Source: Aplidium turbinatum (lineage: Eukaryota > Chordata > Ascidiacea > Aplousobranchia > Polyclinidae). From it: 64,000 nucleotides of DNA. Below the pieces are notes generated by a model. That model worked only from the letters and a program-made list of their open reading frames with translations. It did not search any database and was not told where the DNA came from. A program made the position numbers and the translations under genes. Shown here in pieces: positions 45,558-56,993 of this stretch (the stretch's first letter is position 1; each line of letters starts with the position of its first letter). Location of the stretch: positions 22,222,498 to 22,286,497 of the forward strand of contig OU964921.1 of assembly GCA_918807975.1 (NCBI GenBank). Reading direction: 5' to 3'.

Positions 45558-45798
45558 CAGTGGCGTAGCCAAGGCGAGGTTTTTGGGGATTTCAACCCCC
45601 CCCCCCCCCCCCCTTGGCAAGCGTGTGGCGTCACGATATTGAAAATGGTGCTTTCAGTGTGTTGTGTTTTCTAATATTCATACCTACATTTTTGTTGAAA
45701 ATGCTCTCAGAATGCACCAAATTCAAAGTAATTTTTCAAAATTTTCTTCGCCTGCAGGCCGTCAAACCCCCCTTTCAAAATTCCTGACTACGCTACTG
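45558..45798. mobile_element. hAT MITE, 241 bp
   Basis: Perfect 8 bp duplication cagtagat (45550-45557 and 45799-45806). Termini cagtggcgtagccaagg and ctgactacgctactg, with a long C run near the left end. Lies about 220 bp upstream of the PLEKHD1-like start codon. Relatives at 15035-15235 and possibly 60200-60291. Confidence 0.92.
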
Positions 45799-45909
45799 CA
45801 GTAGATTGTTTAATTACTATAAAGATAAGAATTCAATCACTTAGCAAGCTGTGTAGTAGTATTTAAATTAGCAACACATTGCTAACTCGAGTAGCATCCT
45901 ACTTGTACG

Positions 45910-46088
45910 TATCGATGCCTCAGTTGGTTAGCCCCGACTTTGCACACGAAGAAACCGCAAGATCAAGCAGCGCTGGTTTGGCTCTAGGGCTGTGCGCTTG
46001 AACAACTCATTTCAAGGAAAACTCCCAATAAACCGAACCTAAGGAACGGAATAATTTGCAGACAAGAACACTGCAAGAACAAGCGTAA
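45910..46088 (+). mobile_element. tRNA-headed SINE copy
   Basis: A box tgcctcagttggttagc (45915-45931) and B box ggtttggctct (45974-45984), then gtgcgcttgaacaac and ggaataatttgca, matching the SINE at 37008. It ends at cgtcactctg, where the LINE piece begins. Confidence 0.75.
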
Positions 46089-46089
46089 A

Positions 46090-46430
46090 CGTCACTCTGT
46101 TTTCTCTTTGCTTTATTTACGTGGGGGTTGTATAATTCGCCGATATGTGTCTGCGGAGCGGTAGAACAAACAATGCAACACATACTCCACGAATGTTCCA
46201 TCTTACGGCCCCCAAGTGGAATCACTGGTATTCGACAACTGGACCCAACTACCGTATCTTGGCTGCACGAGGAGGCATTGCCAATCTAAGCTACTACACG
46301 TCAAACGAGAGAACAGAGAACTCTGTCAATCTCGGTGACCGGACCTGCTAAAGCCTCTGTAAGTATGCGAAATTTCTATGATTAAGCTCGCCAAGAAGCT
46401 CGTCCAGTCTATGAATAAATATTCCCCCTG
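46090..46430 (+). mobile_element. LINE family B 3' end
   Basis: The plus frame reads ICVCGAVEQTMQHILHECSI, then LRPPSGITGIRQLDPTTVSW and a stop, followed by a 3' UTR with gaactctgtcaatctcggtg and tatgcgaaa. That UTR is shared with the SINE tails at 37008-37720 and 53220-53440. 5' truncated. Confidence 0.8.
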
Positions 46431-46749
46431 GAACCAAGTTTGAGGAAGTAAACCTTAATGCTTCCATTTTGAGACACAAGTTCAAAACCCGGTATTCAGA
46501 TATTTCAAAAACAGAAACTCGGATATTTTGGGTGTTGAATAAACTGCGATTTGGCCCGATATTAAACTTGTTAACACTTAAAATATACAAAGACAACAGA
46601 AAAATAAATTTTAATTTAATGTTTATCGCTAAAAGCAGGTTGTTTTCAAATGATTTTTATAAAATTAACGCACAAAAATTAAAGTGTTGAGACTTTTATC
46701 ATTCAGTCTATTTCTCAGTTTTGTGAAGAATAGTTCTATGGATGAATAA

Positions 46750-47830
46750 TAGTCCGGCAGCCCGTGACGTATTTGTAACATCATAAGGTACAAAAGGTTT
46801 GAGTGTTTTATCAACCTTGCGGTCCTTGCCCCACTGTGGGATGTTCAGAAACCCACATCCGAGGTTTCACTGCTGAGGCGTTTGGGTGCTACGGCCCGGT
46901 GAAAAAACCATTTTTGGGGTCAAAAAAACATCATAAGGTACAAAAACAAAACCTACGCCAGATTTTATGCCTTCACTTGTAGACTTTGGAACAAGTCGAT
47001 CTGGGTGCCCCAGGTGGGGCATTCCCAAATAAGGGGCCCCCAAAGTTGGGGCAAAATACGTAAAAATAACATCATAAGGTACAAAGATGGAACTTCTTTC
47101 ATCAGTTGGAGCATGTTTCACTGAGTACAAAACAATTTTTTTATGGCCCCAAGGTGGGGCTTATAACCTCATTTTGGGGGTATAACTCCTAAAATTCACA
47201 AACTTAACATCATAAGGTACATGGATGAAACCAAGTGTAGGTGATAGTACCTCACTTACGGATTTCAGAGCATTAAAATTTGGTCGCCCCAGGTGGGGCA
47301 TTTCCGAATAAGGGGCCCCCAAAGTTGGGGCAAAATACGTAAAAATAACATCATAAGGTACAAAGATGGAACTTGTATCATCAGTTGGGGCATGTTCCAC
47401 TGAGTTCGAAACAACTATTCTTATGGCCCCAAGGTGGGGCTTAACCTCATTTTGGGGGTGCCTATAACTCCTAAAACTCACAAAATTAACATCATAAGGT
47501 ACATGGATGAAACCAAGTGTAGGTGATAGTACCTCACTTACGGATTGCAGGACATCAAATTTGGTCACCCCAGGGGGGCATTTCCGAATAAGGAGCCCCC
47601 AAAGTTGGATCAAAATATGTACCGGTAAAAATAACATCATAAGGTGCAAAGATGGAACTTCTTTCATCAGTTGGGGCATGTTCCACTGAGTTTGAAACAA
47701 CTTTTCTTATGGCTCCAAGGTGAGGCTTAACCTCATTTTGGGGGTATAACCTCTAAAACGAAGTTAAACCCCACCTAAAATTCACAAAATTAACATCATA
47801 AGGTATAAAACCAAGTGTCTCCCGTATATA
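46750..47830 (+). repeat. Left TIR with repeated 15 bp motif
   Basis: aacatcataaggtac or a close form recurs near 46778, 46928, 47070, 47207, 47347, 47489, 47633 and 47792, at a spacing of about 140 bp. Between these lie alternating blocks with ggccccaaggtggggc and gcccccaaagttggggc. The right TIR has the same arrangement inverted. Frames through this stretch repeat the residues VPYDV, a by-product of the motif. Confidence 0.85.
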
Positions 47831-48869
47831 TTTCAAAACGTCTGCAAATATTTTGGAAAATCAATGAAGCATGTAAGATATAATATGTACACAGCATAAC
47901 ATTTGCTTATTAGGTTAAAATCTATCACTATGAAAATAGATAGCCTATTGTACGCAGGGGTGGATTAGCAGCTAATCATTAGCCTATTGCTGGGAATTCG
48001 AGAACGTTCCCGGATGGCCGGTCAGAGGGTCATTGTCCTGTTTTATGTACAAAAGAAAATTTTATTTGAAATATAATAGTCGTAGCGCTATATCTTTATT
48101 CTTTGTTTGAATAACACTGGCAATGATTTAAGTTACAAATCGAAGCTTGCTATACAAATGCGTACAATGTCTAATTTTATAGTCTACATCATATTACCGG
48201 TGAAAGACTTTTTCTGAAATGAAATAAATTGTTTGTGAAACGAGCATTTTGATGCTAAATCTATTTTGATAGAAGTGGACCGTTATTATTTTTAAATTCC
48301 CGGGCTAATTCAGTTTTCTAATCTGCCCCTGATTGTACGTAGGCCTACCTACATTTAAGTTTTTCTCAGAGTAAACACTGAACAGAAACAAATCACACTA
48401 TGTGGTCTCATTTAAACAACTGAGAGGACTTCTCGAATAACATGTGATTTGTGCTAAAAGGAATGGAAAATTGCTCGCTACAAAATAACAAAACCTGGAA
48501 CGGCGTGCGAAAGAAATGTTAAACTATACACCAGAACGAAAAGATGCACATTGAACTATTTGAAAACGTATGCCCTATTCATCAAGTCAAAAGGCTTCTT
48601 AAAAAAGCATGCCTCCTGCATAATCTCTCTCGAGTAGGTTATGCACCATTGGCCCCGGTTTGCAGCCATGTGAAAAGATCAATCCTAACGCTGTGTTCCA
48701 TGTGGTTTCGTGAGTTCTCGTGGAAACCGTAAAATTAATACAAGCCATGATACAAGTTCAAATCATACTCTGTCCCCATGTTTACAAGAATAAAGGTAAT
48801 AAGTTGCTTATGTAGGCTATAGTCTACAGTTTATTTATGTTTGAGGTGGAGAAAGGTAAAAACATCTAT

Positions 48870-51800
48870 TCATTAAAGGTCTGCAGGTTCGTCGTCAGAA
48901 AAGTAACATTCATCCGTTTCTGTTGTTTCATCATCTGATTCTGTTCCGTCTTGGTCCAAACCCTTCTCACTTTGCAGAACGTTGTCCAGCGTGGACGGAC
49001 CTAGATCTCCATGAAACCAAACTGATGGAGCACAGTTTTGCACGGGGAAAGTTGCTTCCATTTGAACCTTTCAGTCGTCGCAATGGATTGGAACCTTTCG
49101 GTTTGTACAGTATGTCTCAATAAATGTTTTAAATCGTAATTCATTAACGCAATGACCACTTTTACATCCATAGATCTGGCACACAAATTTTTCAATGTTT
49201 TCATCAAGATTTTCGAATATCCCAAAGCAGCAAAGGCATGTTGAGCATGCACATTTTCTCCAATATATTAAGGGGTCGAGCCTTTCCTTTACCCGAAAAA
49301 GCAGCTGTATAATCACAGCCTGTAAAGTAAAGCAATGAAAACCGGGAAGCGACTGAAGCATGTCTGGAGATAATGTACTGCCAAGCTTTGAGACATTAAT
49401 ATATCTCAGAGTGTTGTTTGCCTGTACACCAACTTCCATCCATATGTTTACGTCTTTTTGTACGAACGACAAATTCCCCAACAGTGTAATCAGAACATTT
49501 GTGTCATTAGAGCGGACTACCACATTTTTCACATCTTGGCATGCGGTGACGATATGGTACATTAGGCGCGTATCTGCTTCTTCGTGGTAGCATAACAAGG
49601 ACTCCTCTTCACCTCACAACATTTTTTCGCCATCTTTTCGATAAACATAATATTTTTCATCAAGTGTAGCATAAAGAACTTTTAAGTCGAGGAAGCTGAA
49701 ATACTCATCTGATTTCCAAGAATTAACAAGAAAATGCACCAATGCTTGCTTGAAGTTGTCATTCCTCATTGCGGCTGCAAAATTAACAGGTCGTTTCATG
49801 GCCTCTCCTTCGAAGACGTATTGCTGATCTCAGAAGCCATGAATTGCTTGGCGATCTCGCTCGGTATCTTTGATGGACGGCGATACAGTTCTATCGAAAA
49901 CAACGTGTATTGTTTTCCCACTGTGTCTGCACAATTTCTTCAAAGTCGTCTTTGCAACACCTCCGAACGTCATCGGCAAATCTCCAAGAGTGTGAAGAAG
50001 AAACATACCATCGATCAACGTACAGTCAACAAAAGGCGGATCTGTACTTTCAATTTTTTTTTCAAGAGCCTTCAAAAGCATTGACTTTTGAGTTAATTTT
50101 ATCGTTGCATCCATATGGCACAAAGACAGTGGTACTGGTGTGAGGGGGTAAGACAGCATCAGTTCCATGTCTATTGTCTACCTTGTGATTTACTGCTAAA
50201 CATAGAAGCCTTCTCATCAAATTGCGTTCCATTCTCAACTGAGAAAATTTGCCTTCGCGGGTTATGCTTTTCACAACGGCAGCTTCAGAAGCAAAGTTTC
50301 AGATTTTGTTTCTACGTATTGGCTTATTGAAGGTGCTAGCGTCCTGGTGGCATTGACTTATTAATTTGTTTCTATCCTCATTTCCTTTTCGAAAAACATT
50401 CAAAAGAAAATTTGAAGTGGCAGGAGCGACTGCTTTTCCTGTGCTAGCCTAATATTGAATAGAAAGGATACATTGAAGCTTGCACTAAATGGATTAACTG
50501 TAGGCTACTGCTTATTTTTTGCATTAGTTTATCCAAATGTCTGCGATCTCTATCGATACTTGAAGGACGAAGGTCAAATGATGCTTCCTCTGCTGATGTC
50601 ATCCCCAGATCTTCATAGAAGTGGTGAAGGATCGATCGGCGCATAAAGTGGGTTAAGTGCCCATCTCTGTCTGGCACCCATTGAATTGGTGAAAGACGTA
50701 ATCCCAGTGAATCGATTGGCGGATGCTGCATTGATTGTTTGCTCCAAAGTTTGATCAACAGCACATCCACACAAGTTTTTTTCAGTTCTTTTTACGGACA
50801 AGGTGCCTTGTTCAAACAGATCACTTATTCCAGGGTGAGTGTCTTCCATTTTTAGCATGTTATCCTGCAGTCGCAAAATCCATCTTGCATGATTTGGTTG
50901 GTTGAAAATGAAGAACACGCTTGACATCTCTCCTATGCAGTCCGGGTATGCAGTGCACAAACAACTGATGATTCGCAGAATGAATACTACGAGCAAAGAG
51001 GAGGTACGTCTTGACAAGTTTCAATTATTCATACCAGTACTGGGCAGTCTTGCCATTTTCTCCTGTTTCGGTTTTCCTTGAAAATTCTTGCTAGGAACTC
51101 AAAAAGTCTTTAACATCGTCATCCAAAAAACTAATCGTTGACTGGGATGGACGAATACATAAACAACGTAGTTCTTCGTCCAGAGTTTCAGGAGCAGGGC
51201 ATTGTAATAAGAATTGATTAAAATGCAAGATTTCTAATGCTATTCGTTCATCCCCGACGCCGACACACGCCCCATCGGTCTAACAGTAGCCTACCAAGAC
51301 AGGCATGGGTGCACCTCAACCGTCTCCGTACGGGTTTTTCTGCTCAACCATGCACCAATGGGGAATGGCCTCTTCCTCCTCCTGTGAATGTGGTGCCGAG
51401 GAACAGACGCAGACCACATCATCAATGACTGCTCCATCTTCAAGCCACCTAACGGAGTGGAAGGTATGCGTGTCATGGATGATGAAACCAAAGACTGGCT
51501 GCTCTCTAGTAGCCTTCCAGTGTAGTCCGGGAACATCGTGAAGCTGGGGTGGTAAAAGGAATAAAGGATAAACCCTCAGCCCCAGACGCTCACATGACGA
51601 CGACGACGACGACGACGTAATGAGTACCACGCAGAAACCCGTTAAGCGATCCTTCGGCAAGAATACCAGCTTCTGTTAGGATGTATGGACCACCTGAACC
51701 ATCCAAGTACTTACCCATAGCTTTAAAGAACGCCATGAAAATGAGGAAACCACCCAGTAATACGAAAAAACGGTCATATTTTGGACTTTCTTGCTTTTGA

Positions 51801-52060
51801 ATGGTGAGGGCATGTTTTGCAATGGCCAGATCGTATGTAACACACATGTACTCTTGCTGGCATTCATCTGCTATCTGCAAAGATTTTCTCATTGTTTCAG
51901 CAACCACTTGCAGACTGGTGGGAGACTGATTGATCTGTTGAAGGTACGAGATCTTCTGTCTTGGGAAGTTATTTTCAAATACTTTTGCATTCCATTATTA
52001 TGGAATTATGACTTTCGCACCCGGTATCAATCTTTGTGCTAGGAAAAATCCCCAGCTGAA
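48870..52060 (-). pseudogene. Nuclease-like (PIN/XPG-type) transposon protein, broken copy 2
   Basis: Minus-strand order: QKQESPKYDRFFVLLGG and FFKAMGKYLDGSGGPYILTE (51640-51830); after the LINE insertion LEILHFNQFL and LCIRPSQSTISFLDDDVKDF (51100-51235); FIFNQPNHARWILRLQDNML and CAVDQTLEQTINAA (50700-50920); LSYPLTPVPLSLCHMDATIK, then LIDGMFLLHTLGDLPMTFGG and IHVVFDRTVSPSIKD (49850-50160); CYHEEADTRLMYHIV, VVVRSNDTNVLITLLGNL and LRYINVSKLGSTL (49330-49600); and an acidic tail ending at 48873. VIDG/VFDR, EEAD and ND-TDVL-type acidic motifs fit a PIN/FEN-like nuclease fold. This copy is the more complete of the two in the window but has several frame breaks. Confidence 0.65.
51237..51620 (+). 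mobile_element. LINE family B fragment in the nuclease-like ORF
   Basis: The plus frame contains RQAWVHLNRLRTGF, then CSTMHQWGMASSSSCECGAE and, with a shift, DHIINDCSIFKPPNG and DDETKDWLLSS. It ends with a 3' UTR and an (acg)n tail at 51598-51617. It interrupts the host frame between GFLRG(T)HY and the next conserved block. Confidence 0.8.
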
Positions 52061-52099
52061 GCAAAACATTTTTGACGTTTTGCAAACACTTGGTTTCAT

Positions 52100-52842
52100 C
52101 CAAATAGGCTACAACCTTGAATTTGGGAGTTGTATATCCTAAAATGAGGTTAAGCCTCACCTTGGGGTCATAAGAAAAGTTTTTTTCAAACTCGGTGGAA
52201 CGAGCTCCAACTGATGATACAAGTTCCATCTTTGTACCTTATGATGTTATTTTTACGTATTTTGCCCCAACTTTGGGGGCCCCTTAGTTGGGAATGCCCC
52301 ACCTGGGGCGACCAAATTTTAATGCTCTGAAGTCCGTAAGTGAGGTACTATCACCTACACTTGGTTTCATCCATGTACCTTATGATGTTAATTTTGTGAA
52401 TTTTAGGAGTTATACCCCTAAAATGAGGCTAAGCCCACTTTGGGGCCATAAAAAAAATTGTTTCGTACTCAGTGGAACATGCCCCAACTGATGAAAGAAG
52501 TTCCATCTTTGTACCTTATGATGTTATTTTTACGTATTTTGCCCCAACTTTGGGGGCCCCTTATTCGGAAATGCCCCACCTGGGGCACCCAGATCGACTT
52601 GCTCCAAAGTCTACAAGTGAAGGCATAAAATCTGGCGTAGGTTTTGTTCTTGTACCTTATGATGTTTTTTTGACCCCAAAAATGGGTTTTTCACCGGGCC
52701 GTAGCCCCCAAACGCCCCAGCAGTGAAACCTCGGATGTGAGTTTCTGAACATTCCACAGTGGGGCAAGGTTGCAAGGTTGATAAAACACTCAAACCTTTT
52801 GTACCTTATGATGTTACAAATACGTCACGGGCTGCCGGACTG
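52100..52842 (-). repeat. Right TIR of long-TIR element 2
   Basis: Inverted partner of 46750-47830, with the gtaccttatgatgtt motif near 52235, 52376, 52511, 52660 and 52800. Shorter than the left TIR by about two repeat blocks. Confidence 0.85.
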
Positions 52843-53219
52843 TAAGCTTTTTCGGGCTCCACTGAGATGAGTTGATTGTAAACGAAGCAAGATAAAATTT
52901 CTGTTAATTTTTATTTGTGGCTAGATAAAACACATTACTTTTTCGCTATTTTTTGTTGTGGAGGAATGGCCTCGCAGTTGTAATTTTAATCTTTCAGAAA
53001 CGAAGCGAATCGCTCAGAAAAAATCCTGACCTAGGACTGTCGAGTTTACTTCAAAACTTTCTCGGTCTTTCTTTCATATGACTGTCAGGGCTCTGTGGAT
53101 AGAGTTTTTCCGAAAGAGATTCGGTTAACCATGCAATTTTTGCCTTCCAAGTTTTGTGTCTAAATTACTGTAGTCTTCGTACTAGTACAGGTAGCTTGGA
53201 GACTTTAAATATTTGCATA

Positions 53220-53440
53220 ATAAACTTCACTCTGCCAATCTCGGTAACCGGCCCTGAAACACAATGCTCGCTGTTCTAGTGAGTAGTCAGGTAGTACTGA
53301 CGCCAGGAAGATCGCTCCTTTTCAACCGGCCCTGCGTCAAGAGCCTCTGCAAGTATGCGAAACTACCAGGTATAACCTATATCAAGGCTTTGTCAGTCCG
53401 AGGATAAAGATTTAAAACCGACCAACCAGTTCCACATGTT
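53220..53440 (+). mobile_element. SINE/LINE 3' tail fragment
   Basis: cttcactctgccaatctcgg to aaccggccctg, an inserted stretch (53263-53330), then gcgtcaagagcctctgcaag, tatgcgaaactaccagg and ccgaggataaag. Same tail as at 37180-37715 and 46320-46430; no head is present. Confidence 0.7.
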
Positions 53441-53639
53441 CTCTTTTTGAACACATTTCTCCAATCGTTCTTTCAGATCTCTATTGATCTCTGTTTTCAA
53501 GTCTGATCTCTGTTTGACTGTTTTCAACTCTTACAACTACGCGGCCTACAGCACATTTTCAACACCAAATCGTATCGTAAAATGGATCCAACGTGACTCT
53601 GCATTGCGGAGGCAGCAAGAAACATTGTTACATGATGCT

Positions 53640-54885
53640 TAGGGCTGGATTCAAGTAAATAATTTTTTTTACTTAAGTAATCATGTAATAAAAAATCTGC
53701 AATTTACTCGACATTAACAGTGTAGGCTAACTGTACCGTAGAAGAAGTGGACGTATAGACAATTAGACATATTTGCAATGTTCACATCATGATACTTTTT
53801 GCCGATATGGTATTGGCAAGATGGGCAGTTGCAATACCACGTTCACTTGGTAGCAACGAGGTTTTAACAAAATCAACAGTCAAACTAGCCACACTGTAAG
53901 AAATGAAAATATAGGGCCCTAGTCATTACAGTCACCTAGTTGAATTACAATTGTACTTCTTTCACTGGTCCTGGAAATAACTTCTCCGAAAGCACAAAGA
54001 ATCAACCATACTATAACTAAGAAGAGACCTGAGTCTAGAGACAAATATTTTAGCTTCACTGAGGCATCTCTCAATCTCAACTGAAAATCGTGGAAGAGGC
54101 AAGGCAAGACTTAAGACTTTCAAGGGCTTTGAGACATTCTTCGGGGGCTGCGTAAGCTCCTTTTTATGTAAGTCAAGAGGTTTTCTTGACCTGGATGCAA
54201 AGAGAATTTGTAGCCTGCAGACACAACTTCATGCGATATTTCTGCACTGGACTTTTTGTTTGATTGTTCCTCGTTGAGATTGTCTAATGTTCCTCTTACG
54301 AAAAAGTGTGATGTATATATCTTCAGCAATTTTGACTAAATCATTATTCTCAAGATAAATAAAAGAAGAATCCACCATCTGATCATAATGATCTGGAGCC
54401 TCCAAGTACATGTCAAGCCCACAGATTTTCTCATTTCTCCTTGCTTTTATTCTCATTGTTAGGCTACTTTAGCTAGATATGGGCTCTTTCTCTTTCATAA
54501 ATTTCTTGAGGATGTATTCAAACACCTCACTTTTCAAAATTGTAACATCTCTCTAGCAAAGGACTTTTGCTCTTACTTTAATGATGTCAAGGCTCTGTGC
54601 CAAATCATGAGAACCTCTGACCCTTCAAATCCATGTCAAGTTCTCCAAGGTGTGCTCAATTACTGGCTTAATTTCTTTGTGCCTTCCATGGAGACAAGAA
54701 CTATATAAAAGTGACAAAAGACACAAAAAGTGCAAGTGGCAGATTATTTTTTTGTTTCTAGGTTTTTCATATTAATGTAGGCCTATTTTAGACTTTCAAA
54801 TAGTTGAGAATTACTTAAGTAGGCTAAGTAACAAGTAAAAATGTTCAAGTAATTAAGTAATATTACTTACTTGAATCCAGCTGTA
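53640..54885. mobile_element. hAT-like element, 1.25 kb
   Basis: The flanks atgatgct (53632-53639) and atgatgcc (54886-54893) are an 8 bp duplication with one mismatch. Inverted termini tagggctggattcaagtaa and, inverted, tacagctggattcaagtaag, with repeated acttaagtaa words inside. Short minus frames (54229-54456 with VDSSFIYLENNDLVKIAEDI) may be transposase remains but were not recognised. Confidence 0.7.
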
Positions 54886-56993
54886 ATGATGCCATTATAC
54901 GTCGATTTACATCATAACTGCGGAGGCATAAATGTAATAAATGAATAAAAAAACAGAGGGTGAATAGCATGAGTAACGTATAGCTTGACTGAATAATTTA
55001 AACTTTTTAAGATAAAAATATTTTTCACGTTCTGTCTAAAAACCCGGATTTCGGGTAGCAAAAAAAGCCCAAAAACAGGTTTCGGGTTGGGGTTTGGTTA
55101 AAAACACCATTAATCTTATCCCAAACATACGATCCTGCTTCGTTGCCCGTTTAACTCTTTCATCTCTGGGCTTTTTGAGACGATGTTTTTCTGGGCAGGG
55201 GCACAAAGTGCCTTAAAGTTTAACCGCTTATAACTTCTTTCAGTTATGAACTAGAATCTTTTACCGTTGGAAAAACAATCGCAAGGCCTTTGAGCGTTGA
55301 ATGATATTAACATGTTTGTAATACATATTATTAAAGTTTGTTAATAAACGTGTTTACGAACGCGGGTCAAATTTGAAAGCTGCCTGATTTTTATAATAAA
55401 GAAACAAATCTTTCGTTTTTCCCACTCTCGCGTCATTTGCCTTTTTCTAGACCTCTTTTTCGCTGTGATGGTCAGAAATAAAAACAAAACTCAACTGAAC
55501 TGTGAAGACGTATTGTCGCCTGATTAGTTACGCTTGGCCGGCCAACAAACAAACTATGTCAATTCGTTGATTACGACGACGTTTGACAGCAATAGATTTA
55601 TTTTTGATTTGATTCTTTTTGATGCATGTTGTATTCCCATAATCATAACAAAATTGCTCGATTATTGATTTCACAACGCCTTATCGTACCCTAGATTCTT
55701 GCAAGTATATTCACTTGTATTTATCTCGTAGAGCGTCGATACAATATAATATAACACCTGTCATGCTACATACATAACGTGTTTTGTCAGCACCACGGTG
55801 TAATGAATTCTAGGTCATTGATTTTCGTTATGAGTTCACAGCGTCCCTACAATGAAGAATGAGAGGTACTTCAAGCGGTCCCATCATTGCTAAAAATCAT
55901 TATACGTTTCACATATTTGTGTAATCGATTGTAACAGTCAAATTATGCCAATTTACTGTCATTCAACCTATTTAGACAAATATAGATGAGTTTATATCGG
56001 ACAGAAAACAAAGTATCCTGGCTCATTTTAATTTCTTTGCGCAAAACTTATAAACTTTACAGCTATTCTACGTCATTTTGATGTCTCATGGCACTTTGTT
56101 ATTTATGAGATAAAGAATACTTTGAATAAGACACAAAGCATTCCTGATTATTGCGGCAAACTCTTGAATTATGTAAAATCGTACTGATGAATTCCTCTAA
56201 ACGTGCGATATAGATTATCACGTTTGCAGTATATTTAGCTCTGTGAGTACTATGAGCAACTGTCCAAATAAAACGACATCTACGATATGTTAGTATGCTA
56301 TAAAGACCAACGTTGCGTACAGGAGTAATGTAGAAATGCACATAATACCATGGCGATATTACAAGTCAGGTTACATCATTAGGCTATATGAAAAAAATAT
56401 GTTTTATGGCCCAATTAATTTGATATTGAAAAGGCCAGAAGTAAAGTAATAAACTTCGGAGCATAACCGTAGGATTTAGAGGTAATTCGGACTATGAATA
56501 TCAAAGCTAACACATTAGCGAACATATTATTCAAACGTTTCGAAAACTGCTGTTTTCATCGTCAGTCAAAAGTAAGAATGAAGCTATGTTTTTACAATGG
56601 CAAAATCGAGCGAAAAATGCGATGCAGTAGTTGAGTCACCTCGGCTATCAAAATCAGTCACTCAACAACGATTCAACATCTGCCAACGTTGAATCAATGC
56701 AAATGGCTGACTCTGCCAGCAAGGGATAGTATAGCGTCAGAATAATAATTGTAACGAATGTCTGCTCTTTCCTCCAATTATTGTATTATTAAATTTAACT
56801 TCTTAATTGCTCAAAACACGAACAGTTGAAGAAAAAAATCTTCTCACACCCTATGTTGGATTTATTTTTCTTGCAAAATGAAGTCATTTTGTTTCAGCAA
56901 GTGGCCCATGTGTACCTTATACCACAGTTCAAAATTATGGTTTCGATGTGTATTATGATGCAAGGCAAATGGCAAGTTTATTAGCAACCGAAG

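Larger units (their letters stand above)
46750..52842. mobile_element. Long-TIR DNA transposon 2 with nuclease-like ORF
   Basis: The two ends, (t/c)agtccggcagcccgtg and its inverse, are followed by long inverted repeats (46750-47830 and about 52100-52842). The flanks give a 3 bp duplication taa (46747-46749 and 52843-52845), like the tta of element 1. The interior carries a frame of the same protein family as element 1, on the minus strand (48870-52060), and a LINE insertion (51237-51620). The TIR sequences of the two elements are unrelated beyond the first few bases. Confidence 0.8.

Noticed and set aside
47161-47700. Reading frame with repeated VPYDV residues as a repeat protein
   Set aside because: The residues are the translation of the 15 bp TIR motif. 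The frame lies in an inverted repeat present on both sides of the element, and equivalent frames appear in the other TIR in the opposite orientation.
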